Below are positions 7,840 to 18,088 of a stretch of 64,000 nucleotides of DNA, piece after piece (the first letter of the stretch is position 1; each line of letters begins with the position of its first letter). This stretch comes from Planobispora rosea (GTDB taxonomy: Bacteria; Actinomycetota; Actinomycetes; Streptosporangiales; Streptosporangiaceae): assembly GCF_014648175.1 (NCBI RefSeq), contig NZ_BMQP01000012.1, forward strand, positions 62,001 to 126,000, written 5' to 3'. The translations under genes were made by a program, and so were the position numbers. The notes beneath the pieces are model-generated. The model searched no databases. It had not been told where the DNA came from and saw nothing but the letters and a program-made list of their open reading frames with translations.

Positions 7840-8681
7840 GTGACGACGTCCGTCCCGCACCGCCCCGCTCCCGGCCGGACCTCCGGCCGGGAGCGGGGCG
7901 GCGTGTCCGGCCGCCTGCCCTGGTTGCTGCTGGCGCCCGCGCTGGCGGGCATGGCCTTCCTGGTGCTGCCGCTGGCCGGACTGCTCGTCCGCGCCCCCTG
8001 GTCCACGCTCCCGGCCCGCCTGGCCGAGCCGCAGGTCCTGGAGGCCCTGCGGCTGTCGCTGGTCACCGCGACCATCGCCACCCTGGTCTGCCTGCTGCTG
8101 GGAGTCCCGCTGGCCTGGCTGCTGGCCCGCACGGCCTTTCCCGGCCGCCGCCTGCTGCGCGCGCTGATCACCGTCCCGCTCGTGCTGCCGCCCGTGGTGG
8201 GCGGCGTGGCGCTGCTGCTCGTGCTGGGCCGGCGCGGCCTGGTCGGGCAGTGGCTGGACGCGACCTTCGGCGTCTCGCTGCCGTTCACCACCGCCGGGGT
8301 CGTCATCGCCGAGGCGTTCGTGGCGATGCCGTTCCTGGTGATCAGCGTCGAGGGCGCGCTGCGCACCGGCGACCCGCGTTTCGAGGAGGCAGCCGCCACG
8401 CTGGGCGCCTCCCGCTGGACCGTCTTCCGCCGGGTCACGCTGCCGCTGATCGCCCCCGGCGTGCTGGCCGGGGCGGTGCTGTGCTGGGCCCGCGCGCTGG
8501 GCGAGTTCGGCGCGACCATCACCTTCGCCGGCAACTTCCCCGGCACCACCCAGACCATGCCGCTGGCCGTCTACCTCGCCCTGGAGACCGAGCCCGAGGC
8601 GGCCGTCGTGCTCAGCCTCGTGCTGCTGGCCGTCTCGGTGATCATCCTGGCCGGGCTGCGGGAGCGGTGGGTGAGCCGGAT

Positions 8682-8685
<4 letters not shown>
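7840..8685 (+). CDS. modB: Molybdate ABC transporter permease
   Basis: 281 residues with about five to six hydrophobic helices. The EAA-loop motif (EEAAATLGASRWTVFRRVTLPL, residues about 185-206) contacts the ATPase in this transporter class. PLVLPPVVGGVALLL and GEFGATITFAGNFPGTTQTMPLAVY are strongly ModB-like. The GTG at 7840 sits 3 bases after the modA stop. The stop overlaps the modC start (ATGA), so translation is coupled. It forms the membrane channel for molybdate taken from ModA. Confidence 0.93.
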
Positions 8686-9746
<1,061 letters not shown>

Positions 9747-9763
9747 ACGGTCCGTTCCGCGCC

Positions 9764-10081
9764 TCACTTCGCGATCATGAGGACGCCGTCCGCGCAGGAG
9801 ATCACGGAGAGGTCGGACGGCGCGCCGTCCCCCGCGGGGAAGGTGATCCGGAGGCGGCCGCCCCCCTCGTCCCGCCAGCGGCCGGGCACCTCCCGGGGGC
9901 GGTCGTCCGGGCCGGGTCGCAGGTCGGTGAACGTCCCGTCGGCCCGGAACTCCAGCCCCCGCCGCGGTCGCCGCGAGGGGCGGAACGGGTGGTCCGCGGG
10001 CCGGTACACCGCCGCGGTCTCGGTGTCCTCCTCGTGGGAGTGCAGCCAGGCGCCGACGACGTCCGGCGGTTCACCGCTCAT
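9764..10081 (-). CDS. Conserved-looking small hypothetical protein
   Basis: 105 residues, no signal peptide or membrane segment. The sequence alternates short polar strands (GAWLHSHEEDTETAAVYRP, GLEFRADGTFTDLRPGP, VPGRWRDEGGGRLRITF) with a GxW start and a DGxF turn, which looks like a small lipocalin-like beta-sheet protein. No specific function is recognised. It converges on modC with a 17-base gap. The ATG at 10081 lies 52 bp downstream of the metalloprotease stop on the same strand. Confidence 0.6.
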   Translation of the reverse strand: MSGEPPDVVGAWLHSHEEDTETAAVYRPADHPFRPSRRPRRGLEFRADGTFTDLRPGPDDRPREVPGRWRDEGGGRLRITFPAGDGAPSDLSVISCADGVLMIAK

Positions 10082-10132
10082 GGGCCGATCCTCGCGGGTG
10101 TCGCGGTGGTGTCCGTCACTCGTCCGGCCGCC

Positions 10133-11257
10133 TCACCAGCGCGAGTAGCCGGCCACCGTGTTCAGCGCGGCGCGGATGTCGTGCAGGGCCTCGGTGGTCA
10201 GCCGCTCGCTGTCGTGCAGGAGCCGCTCCACCTCGCCGTCGGGGACGCCCCGCGCCTCGCCCGCGTCCGCGTGCCGTGAGCCGTCCGCCCGTACGGCCTC
10301 GGCCTCGGCCTCGGGCATCGCGGCCAGGAAGGACGCGCGGGCCCCCTCCAGGCAGGCGTTCATCCGGGCGAGCTGGCCCTGGGTGAACATGAACATGCCG
10401 GCGTCGTCGGTGTAGTCCATGTAGTTCATGAACATGTCGCCGTTCGGCCCGTTGGCGCAGGTGACGTGGGGGAAGGTGGGCATCCCGGTGTTCGCGTCGG
10501 CCTGGTTCGGCGTGTCGGCGACCTTGTCGTCGCTGCTGCAGGCCCCGTCGTCGTCGCCCCAGATGTGGAAGAGGTTGAGCCAGTGGCCGATCTCGTGCGT
10601 CGTGGTCCGGCCTCGGTTGAAGGGGTTGCCGGGGGCGGCGGCCGTACCGGTGGTCCCGAAGAAGGAGTGGCCGATGACGACGCCGTCGAGATGCGGGGGC
10701 TGGCCGGGGAAGGTGGCGTAACCGAGGAGGGATCCGGCGAGCTGGCAGACCCACATGTTGAGGTACCGGTCGCTCGGCCACGGGTCGGCGCCGCCCGTCC
10801 TGCTCGACTTCACGCCGTCGCGGTGGTCGAAGCCGGGCCGGTCGGTGACGACCCGGACGATCCCGTCCGTCGGCTCGCCGTTCGGGTCCCGCGTCGCGAG
10901 CCGAAACTCGATCTGGGTGTCCGCCACCAGGTCCCGCCACACGTCGGGCACCTTGGACACGTCGGGGTTGGCGGCCCGGAAGTCCTGGTTGAGGACGGTG
11001 ATCTGGCTGTGGACCTGCTCGTCGTCGATGTTCTGTTCCGGGTGGTCGCGACCGGCGACCACATGGACGACGACCGGGATGACGACGGGGCCGCGACGGG
11101 CGGAGGAGAGCCGCCCGATCTCGTACTGCAGCGCGCGGTTCTCGATCACCGCGCGCTGGGAGCGGTAACTCATGCTCTCGTTGAGCATCCTGCGGTGCAC
11201 GAGCATCGTGCCGCACAGATCCCGGGCAGGGGGCGGCGAAACGGTGGGCTCGGTCAT
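10133..11257 (-). CDS. M43-family zinc metalloprotease (pappalysin/cytophagalysin type)
   Basis: 374 residues. HEIGHWLNLFH gives the three zinc-binding His and catalytic Glu (HExxHxxxxxH), and the downstream MNYMDY is the Met-turn, together diagnostic of metzincin family M43. VVIPVVVHVV and LNQDFRAANPDVSKVP in the first third are typical of the catalytic domain. After the protease domain a hydrophilic tail of about 70 residues is rich in Glu/Ala. There is no signal peptide, which is unusual because most M43 enzymes are secreted. The ATG at 11257 has GGAGGGACCC upstream. It is divergent from a chemoreceptor gene and an inverted repeat lies between them. Confidence 0.85.
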   Translation of the reverse strand: MTEPTVSPPPARDLCGTMLVHRRMLNESMSYRSQRAVIENRALQYEIGRLSSARRGPVVIPVVVHVVAGRDHPEQNIDDEQVHSQITVLNQDFRAANPDVSKVPDVWRDLVADTQIEFRLATRDPNGEPTDGIVRVVTDRPGFDHRDGVKSSRTGGADPWPSDRYLNMWVCQLAGSLLGYATFPGQPPHLDGVVIGHSFFGTTGTAAAPGNPFNRGRTTTHEIGHWLNLFHIWGDDDGACSSDDKVADTPNQADANTGMPTFPHVTCANGPNGDMFMNYMDYTDDAGMFMFTQGQLARMNACLEGARASFLAAMPEAEAEAVRADGSRHADAGEARGVPDGEVERLLHDSERLTTEALHDIRAALNTVAGYSRW

Positions 11258-11311
11258 GACGGGTCCCTCCGGAGACGGACGGGTGACAGGAAGGCCCGCT
11301 CAGGATGAATG

Positions 11312-11342
11312 CGGAATAACCACGCATTGCGGGCTTATTCCG
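11312..11342. promoter_or_regulatory. Inverted repeat CGGAATAA/TTATTCCG between divergent genes
   Basis: Perfect 8-bp arms with a 15-bp spacer in the AT-richest part of the 291-bp gap between the metalloprotease (reading left) and the chemoreceptor (reading right). It is 55 bp upstream of the protease start and could be a shared operator. The regulator is unknown. Confidence 0.45.
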
Positions 11343-11548
11343 TCATATCACTACACATAATCGCTCACCACACCAGAAAGCATTGATGTCCCTGCCTTGC
11401 CTGATTCTTGGCCTCGGATTCCCGGCTCCGATCATCCGATCAGCGGCCACCCGGCGCGGATGCCGGGGCAGTGTTCCTCATCACAGCCGCGACGGTGCCG
11501 ATAGGAGGGCAACGGTCGTCGGATTCCGGAAAGGCAGGTGGCGGAACA

Positions 11549-13105
11549 GTGAATCTGAGCGTCACGCAGCGGCTCGCGCTGATCTTCACGGCGGGGGCCG
11601 TGACGGTGGGCGCCGTGGTGGGCATCGGTGTGCAGTCGCAGAGCCACCTGGTCGAGGAGGCCGAGCGGCTGCGCACCATGGAGCACGCCAAGGCGATCCT
11701 CAACCACCTCGACACCCGGGAGGCGGAGCTGAAGGTCAACGCCTACCGCGCGGTGAGCGAGACGGACCTGGACGACGTGATCGCGGACATGCCCGACGAC
11801 GTGGCGTCGGTGTCGCAGGCCCTGGAGCGGCTGGACGCCCTGGCGCTGCCGGCGGAGATCCGCACGCGACTGGACGCGGTGCGCCCCGACATCGAGGAGT
11901 TCAGCGCTTTCGTCTCGGCGTTCGTGGCGGAGGCCCGGCAGGACAAGGCCGCCGTCCACGCCCGCCAGTCCGAGATCGCTGAGCGCAACGGCGTGGTCGA
12001 CGACAAGCTGGAGGCGGTGCACGCCGCCGCGGACGACGCGATCGAGGCCGCCCGCGCCGGGATGGACGACTCCGTGGCGTTCACCCGGCTGATGTCCCTG
12101 CTGGTCGGGCTGGCGGGGGCGCTGGCGCTGCTGGCGCTGTGCGTCCCGCTGGGCCGCTCCATCACCCGGCCGGTGCGCCGCATCGGGGAGGTGCTGAGCG
12201 CGGTGGCCGCCGGCGACCTGACCTCGCGGGCCGACGTCACCACCCGCGACGAACTGGGCAGCATGGCGCAGGCACTCAACCAGGCCATCGAGCACATGCG
12301 CGAGGCCGTGCGGACCATCGACGCCTCGGCGGGCGGGCTGGCCGCCGCCTCCGAGGAGATGACCGCCACCAGTGCCCAGATCGCCGCCAGCGCGCAGGAG
12401 GCCGGCGCCCAGATCGGCGGGGTCGCCGCGGCCGCCCAGCAGGTCTCCGGCGACGTGCAGACCGTGGCCGCCGGGTCGGAGCAGATGAGCTCCGCGATCG
12501 GGGAGATCGCCCACAACGCCAACGAGGGCGCCAAGGTCGCCTCCCAGGCCGTGGCGGTGGCCGAGTCCACCAACACCACCGTGGCCAAGCTGGGCGCCTC
12601 CAGCGCCGAGATCGGCAGCGTGATCAAGACCATCACGAGCATCGCCGAGCAGACCAACCTGCTGGCGCTCAACGCCACCATCGAGGCGGCCCGCGCCGGC
12701 GACGCCGGCAAGGGCTTCGCAGTGGTCGCGGGCGAGGTCAAGGACCTGGCCCAGGAGACCGCCAAGGCCACCGAGGACATCTCCAGGCGGGTGGAGGCCA
12801 TCCAGGCCGACACCGAGAGCGCGGTGGCGGCGATCGCCGAGATCGGCCAGATCATCGGCAAGATCAACGACTACCAGCTGACCATCGCCAGCGCGGTGGA
12901 GGAGCAGAGCGCCACCACCAACGAGATGAACCGCGGTGTCGCCCAGGCCGCCGCCGGGACCGGCAGGATCGCCGACGCCGTCTCCAGCGTGGCCACCGCG
13001 GTCCAGCTGACCAGCAGCGGGGTGTCCGAATCCCGGCAGGCCGCCGAGGACCTGGCCCGCATGTCGTCCGATCTGCAGATCATGGTCTCCAGGTTCCGGA
13101 CCTGA
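11549..13105 (+). CDS. Methyl-accepting chemotaxis protein
   Basis: 518 residues. TM1 spans about residues 8-27, an extracellular four-helix sensor about 28-180, and TM2 about 183-205. A HAMP domain follows ([23 protein letters not shown]), then a long coiled-coil signalling domain. The conserved hairpin tip [21 protein letters not shown] is intact, so it should bind CheA/CheW. No che or flagellar gene is in the window. The signalling domain is nearly the same as in the chemoreceptor at 33642-35300, while the sensor domains differ. The GTG at 11549 gives a proper N-terminal membrane helix; an upstream in-frame extension was rejected as non-coding. The ligand is unknown. Confidence 0.9.
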   Translation: MNLSVTQRLALIFTAGAVTVGAVVGIGVQSQSHLVEEAERLRTMEHAKAILNHLDTREAELKVNAYRAVSETDLDDVIADMPDDVASVSQALERLDALALPAEIRTRLDAVRPDIEEFSAFVSAFVAEARQDKAAVHARQSEIAERNGVVDDKLEAVHAAADDAIEAARAGMDDSVAFTRLMSLLVGLAGALALLALCVPLGRSITRPVRRIGEVLSAVAAGDLTSRADVTTRDELGSMAQALNQAIEHMREAVRTIDASAGGLAAASEEMTATSAQIAASAQEAGAQIGGVAAAAQQVSGDVQTVAAGSEQMSSAIGEIAHNANEGAKVASQAVAVAESTNTTVAKLGASSAEIGSVIKTITSIAEQTNLLALNATIEAARAGDAGKGFAVVAGEVKDLAQETAKATEDISRRVEAIQADTESAVAAIAEIGQIIGKINDYQLTIASAVEEQSATTNEMNRGVAQAAAGTGRIADAVSSVATAVQLTSSGVSESRQAAEDLARMSSDLQIMVSRFRT

Positions 13106-13167
13106 CGGTCCCGCTCCGCCCTCCACGCCCCCGCGGGCGGCTCAGCCCCTCCAGTCGCTCCGTTTTC

Positions 13168-13197
13168 CCGGACGGCCGCCTCCGCCGGCCCGTCCGG
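13168..13197. terminator. Hairpin after chemoreceptor gene
   Basis: CCGGACGG and CCGTCCGG form a perfect 8-bp stem about 63 bp after the stop codon, preceded by TTTT. It is a plausible GC-rich actinomycete terminator without a U-tract. The rest of the 309-bp gap to the next gene holds the inverted repeat at 13271-13290 and otherwise nothing recognised. Confidence 0.45.
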
Positions 13198-13270
13198 AAC
13201 GCTGGGAGTGCCAAGAAGCGCGGCGCTAATGTTTGCCGGGTTTTGTGCTCTTCCTAGAGAAATGCCCTGT

Positions 13271-13290
13271 TACGGTGGTTTTTTACCGTA
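13271..13290. promoter_or_regulatory. Inverted repeat TACGGT-N8-ACCGTA
   Basis: Six-bp perfect arms around GGTTTTTT in the AT-rich segment about 125 bp upstream of the protease-nuclease gene. It may be an operator within the promoter region; the factor is unknown. Confidence 0.35.
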
Positions 13291-13414
13291 GGTGCACACC
13301 GCCGCGGATCTCGCGGGCGGGCGGCGCCGATCGGAGATCCACGACTCCCCGGCGATCGCGCGGGAGTGTGAGGCCCCCCGACGGGACCACCGGTAGTGGG
13401 AGGGGAACAGCACC

Positions 13415-15457
13415 ATGGAGACCATTGAGCTGCTGTGCGAGCGGCAGAACGAGGCGGCCGCACGGCGGGTGGCGGAGCGTGCTTCGCAGCGGCACGAGCA
13501 CGAGGCGGCGCTCGCGTCGCCCGGTGGCCTGGCCCGCGCCGACACCCGCGAGCGGATCGGCAAGCGCATCGACCGGCTGTCCCGGTTCTACGGGGACAGC
13601 GACCTGCTGGCGCGCGACGTCCCGGAGCCGGAGGCGCAGCTGGAGAAGATCATCAACACCGCCGACTTCGTGGGTGTGCGCTATCTCGACGCCGGGGTGC
13701 TCGCGGCGCGCGGCGTGGGACGGGTGAACATCCGTGACGACCGGGGACGGCTGGTCGGCTACGGGACCGGGTCGCTGGTCTCCTCGGCGCTGCTGCTCAC
13801 CAACCACCACGTGCTGCCCGACGCCGGTACGGCCCGCAGCAGCGTGATCGAGTTCAACTACCAGGACGGGATCGACGGCAGGCCGCTGCCCGCCATGACG
13901 TACCCGCTCGATCCGGACCGGTTCTTCCTCGCCGACGAGGAGCGCGACTTCGCGCTGGTCGCGGTCCGCGCACCGGCCGCCGAGCTGGCGGCGCTCGGGT
14001 TCAACCGGATGATCGAGAGCGAGGGCAAGGCGATCATCGGGGAGTTCGTCACGATCGTGCAGCACCCGCGAGGTGAGAAGAAGCAGGTGGCCCTCCGCGA
14101 GAACCGGATCGTCGACGTCCTGGACCAGTTCCTGCACTACGTGGCCGACACCGAGCCGGGTTCGTCCGGCTCGCCGGTCTTCAACGACCAGTGGGAGGTC
14201 GTCGCGCTGCACCATGCGGCCGTGCCGGCGAGCGGCGGCGGCTCCAGCGCGTTCGTCAACGAGGGGATCCGGATCAGCCGGGTCTGCCGGTTCGTGCGCG
14301 AGGCGTCCCTGCCGCCCGCGCAACGCGCGCTCGCCGACCAGCTCTTCGTCGCGGAACGGGCCGACTGGGCGGCGCCCATCGGGTCCCTGGGCTCCCTCGG
14401 GGCCCCGGGTGCGGACGGTTCCGGCTCCCGCGGGCCGGGTGCCCCCGGCTCCGGACTCCGTACCGAGAGCGGCCCGGCCTCCGCGCCGGCCCCGATCGTG
14501 AGCCTGGCTCCGGCGGCGCCGACGGTCCTCGCCGCGGCGGGCGCGCCCGTACCGGGTGAGATCACGATCTCGGTCCCGCTGGAGGTCACGGTACGGCTCG
14601 GCGCTCCGGCGCCGGAGGCGGCCGCGGCGACCGCGATCGACCGCGACTACGCCGGCCGCGGCGGCTACGACCCCGCGTTCCTGGCCCACCCGCTGCCGTT
14701 GCCCGTCCCGTCCCCCGAACTGACCGCGATCGCCTCGCCCGAGCTGCGGTACCACCACTTCAGCATCGTCATGCACCGGCAGCGGCGGCTGGCGCTGTTC
14801 ACCGCCTGCAACATCGACGGCAAGCTCGCCCGGCGCCCGCGGCGCGAGAGCGACCGCTGGATCTTCGATCCCCGGCTCCCGGCCGCGGAGCAGACCGGCG
14901 AGGCCGTCTACCGTGACAACGACCTGGACCGCGGGCACCTGGTCCGCCGTCTCGACCCCGCCTGGGGCACCACCGACGCCCAGGCCGTGGCCGCCAACGA
15001 CGACACCTTCCACTTCACCAACTCCACCCCGCAGCACCATGCCTTCAACGCCGGCCAGACCCTCTGGCTGGGGTTGGAGGACTACGTCCTCAACAACGCC
15101 GACAACCACGATCTGGCGGTCAGCGTGTTCACCGGACCGGTCCTGGCCCCCGACGACGACGCCTACCGGGGTGTCCAGCTGCCCCGCCAGTTCTGGAAGA
15201 TCGTCGCGATGGTCAAGGAGTCCGGGGACCTGTCCGTGACCGGCTACCTCCTCAGCCAGGCCGCCCTGATCGACGAGCTGCCCACCGAGGAGGCGTTCTC
15301 CTACGGCGCGTACCGGACCTTCCAGGTCCCGGTACGGAAGATCGGCGCCCTCACCGGGCTGCGCCTCGATCCCCACATCGCCGCCGATCCGCTGGAGCGG
15401 CTGGAGACCACGCCGCTGCCCCGTGAGATCATCCGTCCTGAGGACCTGCTGCTCTGA
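13415..15457 (+). CDS. Trypsin-like serine protease fused to DNA/RNA non-specific endonuclease
   Basis: 680 residues in three parts. Residues 1-100 are helical and charged. Residues 100-300 are a V8/trypsin-like protease with the triad visible: His132 in TNHHV, Asp178 in RDFALV and Ser251 in GSSGSP. A Gly/Pro/Ala-rich linker covers about 320-385. Residues 435-660 are a NUC1/EndoG-type nuclease with the catalytic DRGH (505-508) and the metal-binding NSTPQ, Asn545 and Glu555 regions. Both active sites look intact. There is no signal peptide, so it acts in the cytoplasm unless exported otherwise. The ATG at 13415 follows GGGAGGGG. Such protease-nuclease fusions resemble conflict or cell-suicide effectors in which proteolysis frees a nuclease; that role is inferred. 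No immunity gene was recognised nearby. Confidence 0.88.
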   Translation: METIELLCERQNEAAARRVAERASQRHEHEAALASPGGLARADTRERIGKRIDRLSRFYGDSDLLARDVPEPEAQLEKIINTADFVGVRYLDAGVLAARGVGRVNIRDDRGRLVGYGTGSLVSSALLLTNHHVLPDAGTARSSVIEFNYQDGIDGRPLPAMTYPLDPDRFFLADEERDFALVAVRAPAAELAALGFNRMIESEGKAIIGEFVTIVQHPRGEKKQVALRENRIVDVLDQFLHYVADTEPGSSGSPVFNDQWEVVALHHAAVPASGGGSSAFVNEGIRISRVCRFVREASLPPAQRALADQLFVAERADWAAPIGSLGSLGAPGADGSGSRGPGAPGSGLRTESGPASAPAPIVSLAPAAPTVLAAAGAPVPGEITISVPLEVTVRLGAPAPEAAAATAIDRDYAGRGGYDPAFLAHPLPLPVPSPELTAIASPELRYHHFSIVMHRQRRLALFTACNIDGKLARRPRRESDRWIFDPRLPAAEQTGEAVYRDNDLDRGHLVRRLDPAWGTTDAQAVAANDDTFHFTNSTPQHHAFNAGQTLWLGLEDYVLNNADNHDLAVSVFTGPVLAPDDDAYRGVQLPRQFWKIVAMVKESGDLSVTGYLLSQAALIDELPTEEAFSYGAYRTFQVPVRKIGALTGLRLDPHIAADPLERLETTPLPREIIRPEDLLL

Positions 15458-15526
15458 CCCCGCCGGAGGCCACGGCCCGCCGCGTGATCGAGCCGGGAAC
15501 CGCGGCGTCGCGGCGACCGGCCCGTC

Positions 15527-16138
15527 TCACCGCGCGGACGCGGGGGCGACGGTGTGCTCGAACTCGCCCGCCCACAGGCCGGGCCGTACTTCCCGGACGA
15601 TCCGGGCGAGCCGGTCGGCCGAGCCCCGGGCGACCAGGTGAAAGCGGAAGCACCGGTCCGGCAGCTCCACCGGCGGGCGTACGCCGTACCACTTCGACGC
15701 GAGCCGGGGGTGGTCTCCGGCCCGCTCCGGGTCGGTGAGGTAGACCTCCAGGTAGCGGCTGAGCGCCAGGCCGTTGCTCCGGCGCGGGCCGCGCCAGACG
15801 CCGACGGCCACCGCCCGGATCTCGTCCCAGGGGATCACGTCGGCGTAGTCCGCCCGGCCCTCGCTCCACCACAGACCGGTGTCGTCCACCGCGACCGCCG
15901 ATCCGCGCCGGATCGACGGGATGCAGATCACGAACCACACGAGCGCGGCGGCGAAGGGAAGCGTGATCACCGAGGTGACGATCTTCTCGGAGAGGGTGGT
16001 CACGTTGGCGATGTTCCACACGAAGGTGCCCACGATGGCGAGGAGCGTCAGGAGGCAGGTCAGCAGGCAGCCCGGCGAGGTGGTCGTCACCGTGATGACG
16101 CGGGCGTCCGGGGAGGGGGAGGCCGTCACGACCGTCAT
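15527..16138 (-). CDS. Two-helix membrane protein, hypothetical
   Basis: 203 residues. Two membrane helices lie at about residues 22-43 and 52-75, followed by a soluble domain of about 120 residues in the pattern of PH-like domains (VAVDDTGLWWSEG, DVIPWDEIRAVAVGVWRG, RYLEVYLTD). It converges on the protease-nuclease gene with 69 bp between stops. No function is recognised; proteins of this layout are often envelope-associated. The ATG at 16138 lacks a good ribosome site and may be leaderless. Confidence 0.6.
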   Translation of the reverse strand: MTVVTASPSPDARVITVTTTSPGCLLTCLLTLLAIVGTFVWNIANVTTLSEKIVTSVITLPFAAALVWFVICIPSIRRGSAVAVDDTGLWWSEGRADYADVIPWDEIRAVAVGVWRGPRRSNGLALSRYLEVYLTDPERAGDHPRLASKWYGVRPPVELPDRCFRFHLVARGSADRLARIVREVRPGLWAGEFEHTVAPASAR

Positions 16139-16216
16139 CCTAGGGAGCGCCCGGCGGTCACCGGCCGGAGCGGGGTGAGGCCCCGGGGCAGGGCGTCGCC
16201 GCCGGCGGGTCCCGGG

Positions 16217-16230
16217 ACCCGGGACCCGGG
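16217..16230. terminator. GGGTCCCGGGACCC palindrome after PepSY gene
   Basis: A 14-bp perfect palindrome followed by a further GGGACCC copy, about 20 bp after the stop of the leftward PepSY gene and before the next leftward gene. It could end the regulator-kinase-PepSY operon. Confidence 0.35.
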
Positions 16231-16250
16231 AGCGTCGCGCGGGGGTGCCG

Positions 16251-16691
16251 TCAGTCGTCGTCCTGCGCCTCGTTCTCCTGGCCGTCGGCGGCGCCGGCCG
16301 TCGCGGGCAGGACCTTCCCGGTGGCCGCGTCGACGAGGACCTCCCGCTCGGCTCCCGCGCCGTCGGCGACGCCGATCTCCCACACGGGGGTCCCGCTCTC
16401 GTCCTCCAGCTCGGAGGAGACGATCCATCCTCCGCTCACCTGGGAGAGCGCGGTCTTCTGGGCCTGCTCCACCATGACGGCGGGCTTGCTCGGGACACGG
16501 TCCTCCGCGGAGTCGTCCGCGCCGTTCTCCGCCTCGTCGTCGGCGTCCGGGGCGGGGGTGCCCGTCCCGGGGGCGGCGGTGGCGGCGGGGGAGGGCGAGT
16601 CGGCCTCGTACTGATCGGCGAAGGCGATGCCGCCGCCGGCGGCGAGCGCGGCGAGGGCGAGCCCGGAGAGGATGATCACTGGCTTGCGCAT
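16251..16691 (-). CDS. Secreted or anchored PepSY-domain protein
   Basis: 146 residues. The N-terminal signal (MRKPVIILSGLALAALAAGG) is followed by a Pro/Ala and Asp/Glu-rich linker (about 28-65). A single PepSY domain (about 68-130: AVMVEQAQKTALSQVSGGWIVSSELEDE, WEIGV, REVLVDAATGKVL) is next, and the tail is acidic. PepSY domains often inhibit or sense in the cell envelope. It lies 110 bp after the kinase of the same-strand two-component system; PepSY genes commonly sit beside such systems and may be their target or accessory sensor. GGAGCA lies 6 bases before the ATG. Confidence 0.8.
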   Translation of the reverse strand: MRKPVIILSGLALAALAAGGGIAFADQYEADSPSPAATAAPGTGTPAPDADDEAENGADDSAEDRVPSKPAVMVEQAQKTALSQVSGGWIVSSELEDESGTPVWEIGVADGAGAEREVLVDAATGKVLPATAGAADGQENEAQDDD

Positions 16692-16801
16692 CAGATTGCT
16701 CCGTGTCCGTGAGGGTCGTGAGTCGCGATCGCTGAATCGCTGACATGTCGAGGTTGCCCGGACGGGCGATAGCGAGATGCTGCGAGGTTCCTAACGAATT
16801 G

Positions 16802-18079
16802 TTAAGCCGGACCGGGACCGAGTTCGAGGACGACCTCGGCGCCCCCCGACGGCGACGGGCCGGCCAGCAGGCGCCCGCCCGAGTCCTCCGCGGTACGGCG
16901 TGCGATGTCGAGACCGAGACCGGTCGAGGACCCGCCGCTCGCCCCCCGGTCGACCGGGGCCGGATGGGCGAACCCGGGCCCCTCGTCGGAGATCACCAGC
17001 CGGGCCCCGCCCCCGGGCCGGGCCGCCAGCTCGACGGCGAACGGCGTGCCGTCGGGCGTGTGGGCGAACACGTTCTCCAGCAGCAGGTCGACGCAGGCCG
17101 CCAGCTCCGGAGCGCTCACCCCCACGGTGATCGGGCCGTCGGCGAGGCCGAGCCGGAGCGGCCGGTCCTGGTCCTCGGCCAGCGCCGACCAGAAGGCGAC
17201 CCGGTCGCCGACCACCCGGGCGGCGTCACAACCGGCCGCCCGGTCCCGGTCGAACCGGCGCGCCTCGCGGATGACCTGGTCGACCATGCGCTCGACGCTG
17301 TCGACGGCCTGCCCCACCCGGGCCGCCTCACCCTTGTCGCGCATGGTGTCGACCTCCAGCCGGAGCACGGTGACCGGCGTGCGCAGCCGGTGGGAGAGGT
17401 CGGCGACCGCCTCGCGCTCGCGGGCCAGCAGGTCGCGGATGCGGGCGGCCAGCTGGTTGAGGGCGGTGCCGACCTCGCGGATCTCGGCTGGTCCCCCCGG
17501 CTCCACCCGCGCGTCCAGGTCGCCGCGGGCCAGGCGCCGGGAGACCTCCGCGACCTGCCCGACGGGCCGGATCAGCGAGCGGGCCAGCCGGTCGGCGACG
17601 ACGATGCCGACGGCCAGCAGCACCAGCCCGATCAGGCCGAGCACCAGCCAGGCCCACCCGACGCCCTGCCGCAGCCGCTCGGTGCCGACGAACGCGCGCA
17701 CGACCATGGTGCCGCGTGTCCCGCCCTGGACGGCCACCAGGATCTCCCTGCCCGCCGGTGTCTCGACGGTGATGCTGCGCCCGCGCGCGGCCAGCTCGAC
17801 GCCGGGCCCGCGAGGCGCGGGCGCGCCGAGGAACGCGTTCCCGGGCAGGAAGACCGTGATCGGCAGGCCGCTGGAGCCGGCGGCCTGCCGTACGGCGGCG
17901 TCGAGGGTGTCGGGGTCGCCCAGGGCCGCGGTGGTGGCGACCGACTGGGCCCAGGTGGTGGCGGCGGCCGTGGCCCGCTCGGCGGCCAGCGTCCGCACCA
18001 GTACGGCGAGCGGCACGAGGAAGGCGATCAGCACCAGCGAGGCGGTCGCCACCGCGAGCAGAGCCAGGCGTCGCCGCAT
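16802..18079 (-). CDS. Sensor histidine kinase, HAMP/HisKA type
   Basis: 425 residues. TM1 is at about residues 8-30, an extracellular sensor at about 31-145 and TM2 at about 147-168. HAMP follows (RPVGQVAEVSRRLARGDLDARV), then HisKA with the phospho-acceptor His in DLSHRLRTPVTVLRLE. The ATPase domain has an N-box (LLENVFAHTP), G1 DEGPGF and G2 GLGLDIARRTAE. All motifs are intact. It starts 9 bases after its regulator ends, in one leftward operon of regulator, kinase and PepSY. The signal is unknown; envelope stress or cations are typical for PepSY-linked systems, but this is inference. Confidence 0.9.
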   Translation of the reverse strand: MRRRLALLAVATASLVLIAFLVPLAVLVRTLAAERATAAATTWAQSVATTAALGDPDTLDAAVRQAAGSSGLPITVFLPGNAFLGAPAPRGPGVELAARGRSITVETPAGREILVAVQGGTRGTMVVRAFVGTERLRQGVGWAWLVLGLIGLVLLAVGIVVADRLARSLIRPVGQVAEVSRRLARGDLDARVEPGGPAEIREVGTALNQLAARIRDLLAREREAVADLSHRLRTPVTVLRLEVDTMRDKGEAARVGQAVDSVERMVDQVIREARRFDRDRAAGCDAARVVGDRVAFWSALAEDQDRPLRLGLADGPITVGVSAPELAACVDLLLENVFAHTPDGTPFAVELAARPGGGARLVISDEGPGFAHPAPVDRGASGGSSTGLGLDIARRTAEDSGGRLLAGPSPSGGAEVVLELGPGPA

Positions 18080-18088
18080 CCGGACTCC

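Noticed and set aside
6945..8681. Extension of the modC frame back across modA and modB
   Set aside because: Arg/Gly-rich out-of-frame translation of modA and modB; modC starts at 8682, overlapping the modB stop.
11408..11548. Upstream start for the first chemoreceptor
   Set aside because: The added residues are low-quality coding and would place about 47 residues before the signal helix; the GTG at 11549 fits a normal receptor.
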